Shown here: piece after piece, positions 45,101-53,633 of the stretch
Numbering within the stretch: the stretch's first letter is position 1
Layout: each line of letters begins with the position of its first letter
Assembly: GCA_021443545.1 (NCBI GenBank)
Contig: JABUTU010000005.1
Location: 115,205 to 168,853 of the forward strand
Source: Marinilabiliaceae bacterium
Lineage (GTDB): Bacteria; Bacteroidota; Bacteroidia; Bacteroidales; Marinilabiliaceae
Reading direction: 5' to 3'
DNA length: 53,649 bases
The notes under the pieces: model-generated
Database searches by the model: none
Seen by the model: only the letters and a program-made list of their open reading frames with translations
Told to the model about the DNA's origin: nothing
Position numbers and translations under genes: made by a program

Positions 45101-48100
45101 CATCGTATATATATCCTGCAATGTTAACCCTGAAGACTTAGCTCCGTTGCGTGCAATCTTACACTTAGTAAATAACTCAAGGGGAACATCCAGCTCGTTC
45201 GACTCGGGCCAAACTATATACCTATCCGTGGCATTCGAACTTGCGTATGTCCCGTGCGGTGTCAATTTCAATGGTATCTCATACTCATAATAGTTATCTA
45301 CATAATCAGAACCAAGTCGCACAAAAAGTGACATCTGATTATCTTCCAACGGATACCCTTCCAACTGTTCCGCATGAACAAACATCTTCAACCTTCTATA
45401 CTGGCGCAAATCCATATTTAAGACCTTGTAGACAGCACGCGCATCGGCATTGCCTAAGTCTGTTACCTTAAGAGAATATGCCTGCTCGTTTAATTGGCGA
45501 AGCTGTGGATTTGACGGGTCTATTGTTCTGTCTATTCCTGGTGGCAATACATAATTGACAGGAACTCGGCGGTCGTTCTCCTCTATATTCACAGTAGATG
45601 TTGTGAACATCGTTTGGCTCACAGGGTTAGCATCCTCTTCATACAGCTCTTCTGTATACTTTCGCCACTCTCCTTTGACAAGGTCAAGTGTTGCAAAACG
45701 CATAATGCAAGTATCAGAGAATCCTGTAAGAAACATCCTAATAAACTGCATCGACGACATGTCGCTTATATCTCCAACCACCTTTTCAGGATTTGCAATA
45801 GGTATCTTAAACTGATACCAATGTACCTTCTCGGTCCTGCCATTCTTCAGTTTGACACTGGTCTCCATCTTGTCTGCTATATAGTTATGACCTACAAGCA
45901 TAGAATCAGGACGTATTGAGACATGATACTGGTAGTAGTTTTCTGTTTCAGACAATGTGTAATCGCTATTTAAATCCTCGTTGTCTGGTCTCGACCAGGC
46001 TGCTGTAGAATATGTTTCTGGAGAATACTCCGTCGGACATGAGTTACCCTCTGTATTGTTAAATCGCTTATATCTGTCAAGAATTGAGACCTCCTGCGAA
46101 TCGTAGTCTGACCCCCTGTAATAATGATAATCATCTGATGCTGGATCTACCATGATGCTCTCGTAAGCAGCATCTGTCAATTCTCCTTTTGAATGCATAT
46201 CCGATATATAGGATAAATACGGATACTCAGGTTTGTTATAGAAATATCGTTCTCTCTCCGATGACATTCCATTTAAACCTACATCCTGAGCTCTCATTGA
46301 CGCAGGGTCGGTATTAAATGCATCCACTAATGAGTTGTTCTTTGGCACATAGCCCCACATAGTCGAATCAACCAAAAACTCCTCGTTCGGGGTTGGCAAT
46401 CCATGTTCAAAGCTCTTTCTGGAATCTTTTAATACATCCTCTGAGATGTTGCCTATATTGAAATATAGTTCTCCTCCTACATCCTGTTTGTCTACATTGT
46501 ATATAAAGGGGTCCATCATCCAAAACTCAATATACTCAATATTAGCACTCTCAAAATCGGTCGTCTCAAGCTTACGCTGTATACCAGCCCATTTCTCCTC
46601 AGGCTTGTTTAAGAATCCATCCTTGTCAATATCTGTAGTAAAGTTGTACGAGCCTCTTTCGCGCGGATAATATGCAAGGTTAAACACCGAGATATTTGTT
46701 GACTCTCCATAAGCGCTCTCCCTATTAGGATATAGCTCCTCTTCATACACTTCTCTCACGTAATGACTTGACTGTTGCTCTGGGTCGTTCTTGATATGAC
46801 GGGGCGTGGTTGTCATGTTTCTTAGGAATAGAGGATCTATACTATACCATGCCAGACGAGCTCTGTCAAAACCAACAGACAAATCATCAACTTTGTCTGC
46901 ATCATCAAACAAATCTGCTTGCCCCTGCGGTTTGGACGCCATACGCCACGCAGTCCATGTCTTTATATCATACGAGACACTTGACCCCTCAAAATCATCA
47001 ATATAGGCTGCTTTGATGGTATTGGTATGACCTGCTATAAGCCGAGCCACCTCTCCTTCAAAACTTATCGTTGACATCTCTTTTGTTGAAATCATCGGAA
47101 GAGCATCAAGTGCCTTGGTTATAAACGGAAGATTATGCTTAAACTCTGTATTGAATCCCAACATCGTATTGGATATACTCTCATCACCATACGACACCTT
47201 ATTTGTCAAAGGCCGCTCTTTCATATGTATGATAGTAGCTCCTATATTCCAATCATTATTGATTTCATAATTCAAGTGTGCTCCAACGAGTGTCTGCGTC
47301 TGCGTAGATATGGCACTCTCATTCTCATATGAGATATTTATCGCTTGGCCTGAGTTCAATATGCTCTGATTGATAATTCTCACACGACCCAATGAGTAGT
47401 CGACTGAATAGTCAACATTTTCCGTGAGGGTCTGTCCTCCAGCCGTCACTGTAACGGAACCCTGTGCGACATTAAAGGCATTAAGAGATATATCAGTTGA
47501 AGCAGATGACGAGTAACTTCCTCTAAGCCTAAACTTATTTTTACTCGTCTGCTGCTTTGCGTAAACCTGTGTAGAATCATATAAAGCATGAAAAGCATAT
47601 TTGCCTGAAATGCGACTATCTCCAATTCTTTCTTCTAATGACTTAGCAAATGGCTCCCTCATTGGGAAGATAACTCGTCCTTTCTTGGCATCTATTGTGT
47701 ACCCTTGAATAAAGTCATATCTTCCATCTGATGACACGTCATTCTGTGAATTCAACCTGTCAAGGCCCAGAATCTGAAGGAATGTCTCTCCATTATGGCC
47801 TCCATTCATAGGACGTTCTCCCTCCGAAAAATAGTTTACATAGTTCGACGTTGAGTCTGAGCAATAGACAATATTCAGATCAAAGTCCTTCTGCTCCACT
47901 TCGTATGCATTCAACGAATATATATTCTTCATCATCAGATCCCACGCTGCAAACTTTGGTGTAAGCGTTGAACCTTTCAACATCTTGAGGAATAGCGACT
48001 GCGGAGCATCAATACCATCTGTAGAAAACTCACCAACTTTATATGTCTGACCTCTGTAAGTATACTGGTATGCTACTGCCAAAACCTCATTATTGTTCAA

Positions 48101-49483
48101 TGGCTGAGATAGTGAGATGTAGCCCAGTCGGTCATTGAGTACATACTCACTTGAACTGAGCATTCTCGCATTCTCAATTTTTTCATAATCTCTGGCCGAA
48201 TACAGATTTGGATACGACGCCATAATCTTCGTAACATCGTTTATTGACCGCTGAGGCAGAATAACTTCGTTAAGTTGCTGATAGACATTATTGGCCTCAT
48301 TAGATGGAACAGATACCCCTTTCACACTCCATTGCGATGGCGATTGCATATCGTTGCGCGACTGCTCGCCTAAGTCGGTAAATGCTAAGATATTTCTTGT
48401 ATCGTTGTAATTACCTGTTCTGTTCGTCACCCACACCTCAATCTTATTGATTGTAACTCCCGAACTGACATTAGGCAATCTCCTCAAAGCATCGTCATAC
48501 ATATCCTTGAAGAAATGTGACAGAAAGAAATGTCTGTTTCGTTCGTAATCTGTGACGTCTATATCAAACTCTTGCTTAGTAGACCCTCCCTGCACTGTCA
48601 TACTCTTCGTCTCGCCTTTCTTCTGCGAAAAAACAGTACTTACTGTCAGTCTTCCAAACTTCATATCCATTTTCAATCCAAAGAGCGATTGCGAGCCTTG
48701 TATGAGAGTTCCAGGCAACGACCAATTGATGTTACCCGCCTCAATATCTTGAATAATGTCATCTTCTGTTCCTGTATAATCCAGTTTAACCTCATTCTCA
48801 AAGTCGAAAGTAGCTTCTGTATTATAGTTTATCGTCAACTTCATCTTCTCTCCTATCTGAGAATTAAGATTCATCTGCACCGACTGATTAAAATCAAAAG
48901 ATGTAGTCTTTCTCATCCTTTGCTGCATCGTAGGATTATCAATCTTATTGACCTGAACTCCAAGCGAGATCTTGGCTTGACCCTGCAATTTCATAGTTAT
49001 CTGATTGGAGCCAAAAATCGATGCAAACAAATCGGAGTTGATACGCCACTTAGAGTTCAGCAGCGTATTCTTCTGCTCATTCTCCGATGACTCTGCATCA
49101 TTGGATTTAATTGCATGGTTGGATTCATCTTTTGAACGTGAAATCCAATAATCCATCATCGAACGACGTATGCGATCGTCCTGATACTCCTCCAATGTCA
49201 TGGTATACGGCAATCTGACATCCATACGACCAATCTTGCGATATATGGTCACAGTATTGGTTAATGCATCGTATTGCGCATAGTATTCAGCATTAGACGG
49301 TTCCTTAAGTTGTATGGGAGAGGCTTTCCTCTCCTCCTGCGTTAATGAGTCAGGCGCATACTCCGCAACCTGCTCATAACGCCCCATGTCTACACAATCA
49401 GCAAGGGGCATGATACGAGGAGCACTCTCCGCCCAATATGGACAGAGCAGAAGTGCTGCTATTATAAATCTTATCTTATCCAA
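42125..49483 (-). CDS. sov: Type IX secretion outer-membrane translocon Sov/SprA
   Basis: 2452 residues, the size range of SprA/Sov. Signal peptide at the N-terminus (CPYWAESAPRI). SprA-type features are: QAKISLGVQVNKIDNP, MNLNSQIGEKMKLTINYN, DIIQDIEAGNINWSLPGTL, SVNYSLGRVRII-like repeats and GLRAHGAGVKSAEVWINELRL. The C-terminal barrel strands end GVSFQLSLSE. SprA forms a giant 36-stranded barrel through which CTD-bearing proteins cross the outer membrane. The start overlaps the S46 peptidase stop by 8 bases; porW and porX are 28-35 kb away in the same window. Confidence 0.93.
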   Translation of the reverse strand: MDKIRFIIAALLLCPYWAESAPRIMPLADCVDMGRYEQVAEYAPDSLTQEERKASPIQLKEPSNAEYYAQYDALTNTVTIYRKIGRMDVRLPYTMTLEEYQDDRIRRSMMDYWISRSKDESNHAIKSNDAESSENEQKNTLLNSKWRINSDLFASIFGSNQITMKLQGQAKISLGVQVNKIDNPTMQQRMRKTTSFDFNQSVQMNLNSQIGEKMKLTINYNTEATFDFENEVKLDYTGTEDDIIQDIEAGNINWSLPGTLIQGSQSLFGLKMDMKFGRLTVSTVFSQKKGETKSMTVQGGSTKQEFDIDVTDYERNRHFFLSHFFKDMYDDALRRLPNVSSGVTINKIEVWVTNRTGNYNDTRNILAFTDLGEQSRNDMQSPSQWSVKGVSVPSNEANNVYQQLNEVILPQRSINDVTKIMASYPNLYSARDYEKIENARMLSSSEYVLNDRLGYISLSQPLNNNEVLAVAYQYTYRGQTYKVGEFSTDGIDAPQSLFLKMLKGSTLTPKFAAWDLMMKNIYSLNAYEVEQKDFDLNIVYCSDSTSNYVNYFSEGERPMNGGHNGETFLQILGLDRLNSQNDVSSDGRYDFIQGYTIDAKKGRVIFPMREPFAKSLEERIGDSRISGKYAFHALYDSTQVYAKQQTSKNKFRLRGSYSSSASTDISLNAFNVAQGSVTVTAGGQTLTENVDYSVDYSLGRVRIINQSILNSGQAINISYENESAISTQTQTLVGAHLNYEINNDWNIGATIIHMKERPLTNKVSYGDESISNTMLGFNTEFKHNLPFITKALDALPMISTKEMSTISFEGEVARLIAGHTNTIKAAYIDDFEGSSVSYDIKTWTAWRMASKPQGQADLFDDADKVDDLSVGFDRARLAWYSIDPLFLRNMTTTPRHIKNDPEQQSSHYVREVYEEELYPNRESAYGESTNISVFNLAYYPRERGSYNFTTDIDKDGFLNKPEEKWAGIQRKLETTDFESANIEYIEFWMMDPFIYNVDKQDVGGELYFNIGNISEDVLKDSRKSFEHGLPTPNEEFLVDSTMWGYVPKNNSLVDAFNTDPASMRAQDVGLNGMSSERERYFYNKPEYPYLSYISDMHSKGELTDAAYESIMVDPASDDYHYYRGSDYDSQEVSILDRYKRFNNTEGNSCPTEYSPETYSTAAWSRPDNEDLNSDYTLSETENYYQYHVSIRPDSMLVGHNYIADKMETSVKLKNGRTEKVHWYQFKIPIANPEKVVGDISDMSSMQFIRMFLTGFSDTCIMRFATLDLVKGEWRKYTEELYEEDANPVSQTMFTTSTVNIEENDRRVPVNYVLPPGIDRTIDPSNPQLRQLNEQAYSLKVTDLGNADARAVYKVLNMDLRQYRRLKMFVHAEQLEGYPLEDNQMSLFVRLGSDYVDNYYEYEIPLKLTPHGTYASSNATDRYIVWPESNELDVPLELFTKCKIARNGAKSSGLTLQDIYTMTDPDKVNNRVRIKGNPSLGNVVTMMVGLRAHGAGVKSAEVWINELRLTDFNEEGGWAARGRTSIKLADLGSVSASGQYSSVGFGSIDQSVQERSMSENAEFDISANLELGKFFGQNSRLSIPFYAGYSRQVSTPEYSPYDSDVKLRTVLDNTDSKSVRDSIKSISQTTETTKSINVTNLRLKPAKGKKNAIYSPSNLSATYAYSEIKKTDPETEYDLEKEVNGQIAYNYSASPKPIEPFKSLKSKKPLAILAELAFYPQPSLLSYRWELTRDYQEIQKRNVNNPTYVVPISVSKDFSWNRYLDFKYNITKSLRFGLNTTVNARIDEPDVVVNKDRFPEEYKHWKDSTMTNLLHFGRTTNYQHTVDLNWTVPINRLPYLDFLSATAQYKGTYIWRAENQGTGYNWGNIIQNRQNEQLNGMVNLQTIYQKSKSLKSIYDKYNFSSSNRQKKNNNNAKSSQTVRYTENDVNLVKGKPTKIVHKLNTQNITIRVFDANGRSVNGKLTPIDANSALFVANKDSEKSRVVVVGTITEKATVGEVVKDVMLQLLTSVKSLSVNYSENNSTTLYGYLPGVHFAGFDTYNGRRSPGFPFVIGWQDRNFAYKAIQYGWITNDTTLNEPYLMDASTNLQVRASIELFKSLKVELSAQRSHNKGLEEYYVFNASGFEGVYNTVVDGTYFMSINAFGSAFKKPRKTGNMSGELFESFMRMRPSIAKRCSENENRAEDGYGLTSQYVMMPAFVGAYIGINSNNIWTDLLPPVKFMRPNWRVTFSGLSNIQGLKDYVRNIEFSHSYTAKYTVGQYQTNLDWVSPGKDGEHIRDLQGNYLPKYTVSTISISEQLNPLIQVSATLINNMTVSVGVNKQRNISLSLSNNQITETYSGDWNLSLGYRFDNLPLIFGHSEDAKQFNNDLNLTLALSQRDTYTILRRIEEMSNELASGTKTTNIKVSADYAFNRRFSMEFYYDQAISKPYVSNSYPTSNVNVGVSFQLSLSE

Positions 49484-51686
49484 TGATAGTCAGTTCATCG
49501 ATAATGTTCTTCGCATTGCCATATTTATCGATGATAAAAAGAACATAACGAATATCCACGCAAATACATTTCTGCAATTTTTCTTCAAAGGTAATGTCAC
49601 CACTCATCGCTTCCCAGTTGCCATCAAAGGCTAAGCCTATGAGTTGTCCTTTACCATTAAGAACCGGACTACCTGAGTTTCCACCTGTTATATCATTATT
49701 AGTAGTGAAACAGACATGCATCTCCCCATCTTTATCAGCGTATCTACCATAGTCCTTCGACTCGTACAACTGTTTCAAGCGGGAAGGCACATCAAATTCC
49801 CAGTCGCCGGGTTTTTCTTTCTCCATGACTCCCGTAAGCGTTGTATAATGCTTATACATTACGGCATCTGCTGGCTCATAGTCTCCAACCGTTCCGTACG
49901 ACAACCGCATGGTAAAATTGGCATCTGAATAGAATTTTTTATTTGGATACATCTCCATCAAACCCTTGATAAACCTTCTGTTATTATCTTCAATTTTCCA
50001 ATCATTTTCTTCCATTCTACCTGTCAAACCTTGCAATTTGTCAAGGAATTGACCATAAATCTTATATGCCATATCTTTACTAAGGGAACCAGATTTATGA
50101 CTGTCAATGTATTTAAAGAGTCTTGTAGAATCTGCAAAAATTGATTTGGCAAAGATCTCACGTGCATAACCCTTGAAGTCTTCGCCGTATTTTTTCTCTA
50201 TCTGTTTATAAAATTCTGGAAGATAATACTCCTCAACAGTCTCTTTGTATAGCTTCAATAGAGCAGCACAAACCTTCTCATCTGTCTTGGCACTATAATC
50301 TTTGTAGAACGCCCTAAATTCTGATTTAATGCCTTCAAATATCTCTTTCGAAACAGCGGGATACTCTAATATCTGTTTATACTTTCTAATCATAGCGCTA
50401 CACTTGAAAATTTCAGTGCCATTATACAGACATTCTATAAGATAGGCATAAGCCTTTGCATAAGAATAATTGGCTTCATACGCATACTTCAGATTTGCAA
50501 GAACATCCTCATAACCTTTCTTGCCCCTCGCAAACTCTTCAAACTCTCTTTCTAACTCTCTTTTCTTCTCTATGATATGAAGTCGTTTTAAACCTCTGTT
50601 CATACCTATCGCATTCTTCCAGTAGTTTGAAGATGAGGCATACTTTGAGGCATACTGTAGCTTAATCTTTTCATCTGCAAGCATATCCTCCATCCAAATA
50701 TTTTGCTTCTTTTCCCTTGGTAGTATTCTCGAAGCATTTTCTACCTCCATGGTGTGTTTTATTCCCCACGACGTGAGGTACCTGCTTGTACTTCCAGGAA
50801 AACCTATTGTCATCGCAAAATCAGATTTTTCTGTTCCCTTTATGGATATCGGCAAATAGTGCTTTGGCGTATAAGGGACATTGTCGGTACTATAAGTTGC
50901 TGGCTTGTTCTTTTTAGATGCATACACCCTAAATATCGAGAAATCACCTGTGTGTCGTGGCCACATCCAGTTATCAGTATCATGCCCGAAGTTACCTATA
51001 GCCTCCGGAGGCGTCCCTACTAAACGAATATCCTTAAAGATTTCATATTCTACCAGAAAATACTGATTACCTTCTAAGAAGGATTCAACGTCGACCGAAT
51101 GAAACTGTGTTTCTTCTTTTGAGTAGTCCGACATACGTTTCGATATCAAGCGCCTTATGCGAGCATCAATAGAATCTTGGTATTCGGATCTAAACGATTT
51201 AAAAAAATACGGACTCTTATTCTCTGTCGATTTTTTGTTATCAGTGTTTACAGTTCCCGCAAGAACGTCAAGATCTTTCAATATTTCTGATGTCACATCC
51301 GTCATCTGGGTCAAGAACTTCACTGTTAAACCATCCACTGGCAACTCCTCAGCATATCCTTTTGCCCAGAAACCATCACGCAGATAGTTGTGGTCAACAC
51401 TGGATAGCTTCTGTATGCTACTATATCCACAATGATGATTAGTAAATATCAGTCCCTTGGGTGAAACAATCTCTCCTGTACAGCCTCCTCCAAATATTAT
51501 AACAGCATCCTTTATAGATGATTTATTTGCAGAATAAATCTCCTCAGCAGATATGCAGAGTCCCTTCTCCTTCATCACATCTATATTCATCTTTTTCAAC
51601 AGAGGCAAAATCCACATTCCCTCGTCTGCTGTAGCGGTGACTGTTATAACACTCGCTACTATCATTCCAAGCAATCGTTTCATCAT
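49476..51686 (-). CDS. S46 family dipeptidyl-peptidase, DPP7-like
   Basis: 736 residues from the ATG at 51686; the ATG at 51707 would overlap the upstream gene by 11 bases. Signal peptide MKRLLGMIVASVITVTATA. Serine protease triad: His in FTNHHCGYSS, Asp in FGHDTDNWMWPRHTGD and Ser in TGGNSGSPVLNG. The S1 pocket segment reads FDGNWEAMSGDI, with Gly where DPP11 has Arg, so DPP7-like preference for hydrophobic P1 residues is favoured over Asp/Glu. It removes dipeptides from oligopeptides in the periplasm to feed amino-acid metabolism. No type IX C-terminal domain. Between a pseudo-kinase and sov. Confidence 0.93.
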   Translation of the reverse strand: MMKRLLGMIVASVITVTATADEGMWILPLLKKMNIDVMKEKGLCISAEEIYSANKSSIKDAVIIFGGGCTGEIVSPKGLIFTNHHCGYSSIQKLSSVDHNYLRDGFWAKGYAEELPVDGLTVKFLTQMTDVTSEILKDLDVLAGTVNTDNKKSTENKSPYFFKSFRSEYQDSIDARIRRLISKRMSDYSKEETQFHSVDVESFLEGNQYFLVEYEIFKDIRLVGTPPEAIGNFGHDTDNWMWPRHTGDFSIFRVYASKKNKPATYSTDNVPYTPKHYLPISIKGTEKSDFAMTIGFPGSTSRYLTSWGIKHTMEVENASRILPREKKQNIWMEDMLADEKIKLQYASKYASSSNYWKNAIGMNRGLKRLHIIEKKRELEREFEEFARGKKGYEDVLANLKYAYEANYSYAKAYAYLIECLYNGTEIFKCSAMIRKYKQILEYPAVSKEIFEGIKSEFRAFYKDYSAKTDEKVCAALLKLYKETVEEYYLPEFYKQIEKKYGEDFKGYAREIFAKSIFADSTRLFKYIDSHKSGSLSKDMAYKIYGQFLDKLQGLTGRMEENDWKIEDNNRRFIKGLMEMYPNKKFYSDANFTMRLSYGTVGDYEPADAVMYKHYTTLTGVMEKEKPGDWEFDVPSRLKQLYESKDYGRYADKDGEMHVCFTTNNDITGGNSGSPVLNGKGQLIGLAFDGNWEAMSGDITFEEKLQKCICVDIRYVLFIIDKYGNAKNIIDELTIIG

Positions 51687-51696
51687 ATGTATATTC

Positions 51697-53475
51697 TTAT
51701 TTGCCATTAAAATACCTCTTCAATATCTCTGGAAGTTTATCCACATCCTTTGGATATACGCAGAAACCATCCACTCCTGCCTCCATTGCCTCCACCTTCT
51801 GCGCGTCCGACAAAGGCATCGCATCAAGACTTAATATCACGGTATGAGTAGTCCCAATTCCAGATTCTATATCTCTGATTTTTCTTACCAATTGTAATCC
51901 CGACATTTCCCCGATAAGGAATACACTAAGCAGAACCATATCATACTGAGCATTCTCAAAGCGTTTCAGGAAACTGCGAGTAGAGGCCTCTATCTCGACC
52001 TTACGCACATATGGTTGGATAGTGTCATAAAGCACTCTTTCGCTGACTCCATCCTCGATACTCTTATTTCCATTTAAGGAAATAATCAAGACGGCTGCAT
52101 CGCTCAATGAAAGATGCATATTTATTTTCTTTAGTCTTGCCTCTGCAATGACATCCGCACCCTCGTCGTGTGCCTTGACTAAATCAATATCAGGAACCAC
52201 TATTGCATCTATATCCTTGTACGACTGCGTAAACTCTATGTCAAGTGTACCATCCTGATATTGAATAGCAAAATTAGAGTCTGTTGCATCTATCAATCTT
52301 TTCGCATCATCAAGATTCAATTGAGAAGTCAGTTTATCATCAAGGTTCGACAAATCCCTGCTATCAATAACAATATCAGCTTGTATAGATATCTTAAAGT
52401 TAATCATAATATTCTGCACATTGGTGTCACAAAGCACAAGATATACATCAAGTGCCTTCTCTTTCAATGCAACATTACCCTCCAAAGCATTAAATATTGA
52501 ATGCAATATCTGTTTTGTAAGAAGACTATTTCCCATCACCCTTTGTGGGACTTCGCTCGACAGGTATAGCTGGTGTTTTTTCTCTATACAATGCTTATTA
52601 GAGCCATATGTCATCAAGGTTGCAGAGACCAAATTGTACAAATTGAAAACTACATCCTCCTCTTCAATAGGTCGTATCTGGTAGTCCGAAGCATTATTTA
52701 TTCTATTTAGTTTATTGAGTGCATTTTCAACAGATACTCTCATAGTCGAGACTAATTCCATTTGAGAGGGCGACAAATGGGTTGATGACAAGCGCTTCGC
52801 AGAAACTGAAATATCATTTAATGGTGGTTGTAACTTAGTCACCATCGTTGAGAGCAGCTCTTTGTAAATCTTGACATCTTCTGAAAGCATCATCACCTCC
52901 CTTATTCTGTCATACAACAATGCACTAAGCCAACGTATGGCAGAGAAGAAGATAAAAGAGCCTGCAAGTTGAATCACTAATAATGTCGTTAGCTCATATA
53001 ATGAATAACTCAAATTTAATACTGGTAAAGAAAACTGCAGTATAAGATAAATTACTATAGATAATACTATTTGCAGTATACTCAATATCAGGCCTACTCT
53101 TCTTCCATGTATTATCAATGCAATGAATGGATATATTAAAAGCGTATTTGGTGAAAAACTAGCTATCGAACTACTTATAAGAATAACAATGAAATAGCAG
53201 AAAATCACTCCTCGTTCAATCGAAACATAAAGATTATTCCTCCTATTAATGTAGGGGAATATAAAGAATGAGATAAAAAGCAGGGCAGCAAAAAGATTGG
53301 CTATTGAGATTAGCATGTTCTCATAAACCAAAGCTCGTACTCCTAATACCATAGCGTACACCAGAAGGAAAAAGTTCACTACATTTAAGAATGAGAGACG
53401 GAACACCTCGTCTGCTGAGATATCCATGTCATTCGATACAGTGAACAATCTTAATATTTTATTAATAGAAAACAT
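51697..53475 (-). CDS. Degenerate hybrid sensor histidine kinase (pseudo-kinase with pseudo-receiver)
   Basis: 592 residues. About six membrane helices (~28-185), then a coiled dimerisation helix aligned to a HisKA H-box but reading STMVTKLQPPLNDI, with Thr213 where the phosphorylated His should be. The following ATPase region keeps an N-box-like NSLLTKQILHSIFNALEG. It lacks the G1 (DxGxG) and G2 (GLGLA) boxes, the latter aligning with NLDDAKRLIDA. The C-terminal domain is receiver-like, but the phospho-Asp place reads YDMVLLSVFLIGEMSG, with Ser517 instead of Asp. The acidic pair is gone (LIISLNGN), and Lys-Pro reads VYP. Its role is probably structural or sensory without phosphotransfer. First gene of the sov operon. 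Confidence 0.75.
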   Translation of the reverse strand: MFSINKILRLFTVSNDMDISADEVFRLSFLNVVNFFLLVYAMVLGVRALVYENMLISIANLFAALLFISFFIFPYINRRNNLYVSIERGVIFCYFIVILISSSIASFSPNTLLIYPFIALIIHGRRVGLILSILQIVLSIVIYLILQFSLPVLNLSYSLYELTTLLVIQLAGSFIFFSAIRWLSALLYDRIREVMMLSEDVKIYKELLSTMVTKLQPPLNDISVSAKRLSSTHLSPSQMELVSTMRVSVENALNKLNRINNASDYQIRPIEEEDVVFNLYNLVSATLMTYGSNKHCIEKKHQLYLSSEVPQRVMGNSLLTKQILHSIFNALEGNVALKEKALDVYLVLCDTNVQNIMINFKISIQADIVIDSRDLSNLDDKLTSQLNLDDAKRLIDATDSNFAIQYQDGTLDIEFTQSYKDIDAIVVPDIDLVKAHDEGADVIAEARLKKINMHLSLSDAAVLIISLNGNKSIEDGVSERVLYDTIQPYVRKVEIEASTRSFLKRFENAQYDMVLLSVFLIGEMSGLQLVRKIRDIESGIGTTHTVILSLDAMPLSDAQKVEAMEAGVDGFCVYPKDVDKLPEILKRYFNGK

Positions 53476-53544
53476 TAAAACCTTCTTAATACAAAATGCT
53501 ATAACAACACGACCTAACGCCCTGTCTGAGATAGCAATTAAACT

Positions 53545-53576
53545 GCAAGTTTACAAAAAAAAATAGAGACTACAAA
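53545..53576 (-). promoter_or_regulatory. Promoter of the pseudo-kinase / sov operon
   Basis: On the minus strand TTTG (53576-53573), 19 bases, TAAACTTG (53553-53546): full -33 box, correct spacing, and seven of eight in the -7 box. Expected start near 53538, about 63 bases before the ATG at 53475. It lies beyond the rRNA terminator, so the nine-gene unit need not depend on rRNA readthrough. Confidence 0.6.
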
Positions 53577-53592
53577 TAGTATTTAGTATAAC

Positions 53593-53624
53593 AAAAAATC
53601 CCCGTCATGAAAATGACGAGGATT
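53593..53624 (-). terminator. Intrinsic terminator of an rRNA operon
   Basis: On the minus strand AATCCTCGTCAT, loop TTTC, ATGACGGGGATT form a 12-bp stem (one T-G wobble), followed by TTTTTTG. It lies nine bases beyond the 5S rRNA 3' end. Confidence 0.88.
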
Positions 53625-53633
53625 AGATAATAA

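Noticed and set aside
48530-49090. 186-codon plus-strand ORF
   Set aside because: Antisense to the 5' part of sov; Leu/Arg/His-rich composition typical of a shadow frame.
49476-51686. Type IX secretion C-terminal signal on the S46 peptidase
   Set aside because: The protein ends within the protease fold (NIIDELTIIG) with no CTD-type beta-sandwich; no other protein in the window shows a clear CTD either.
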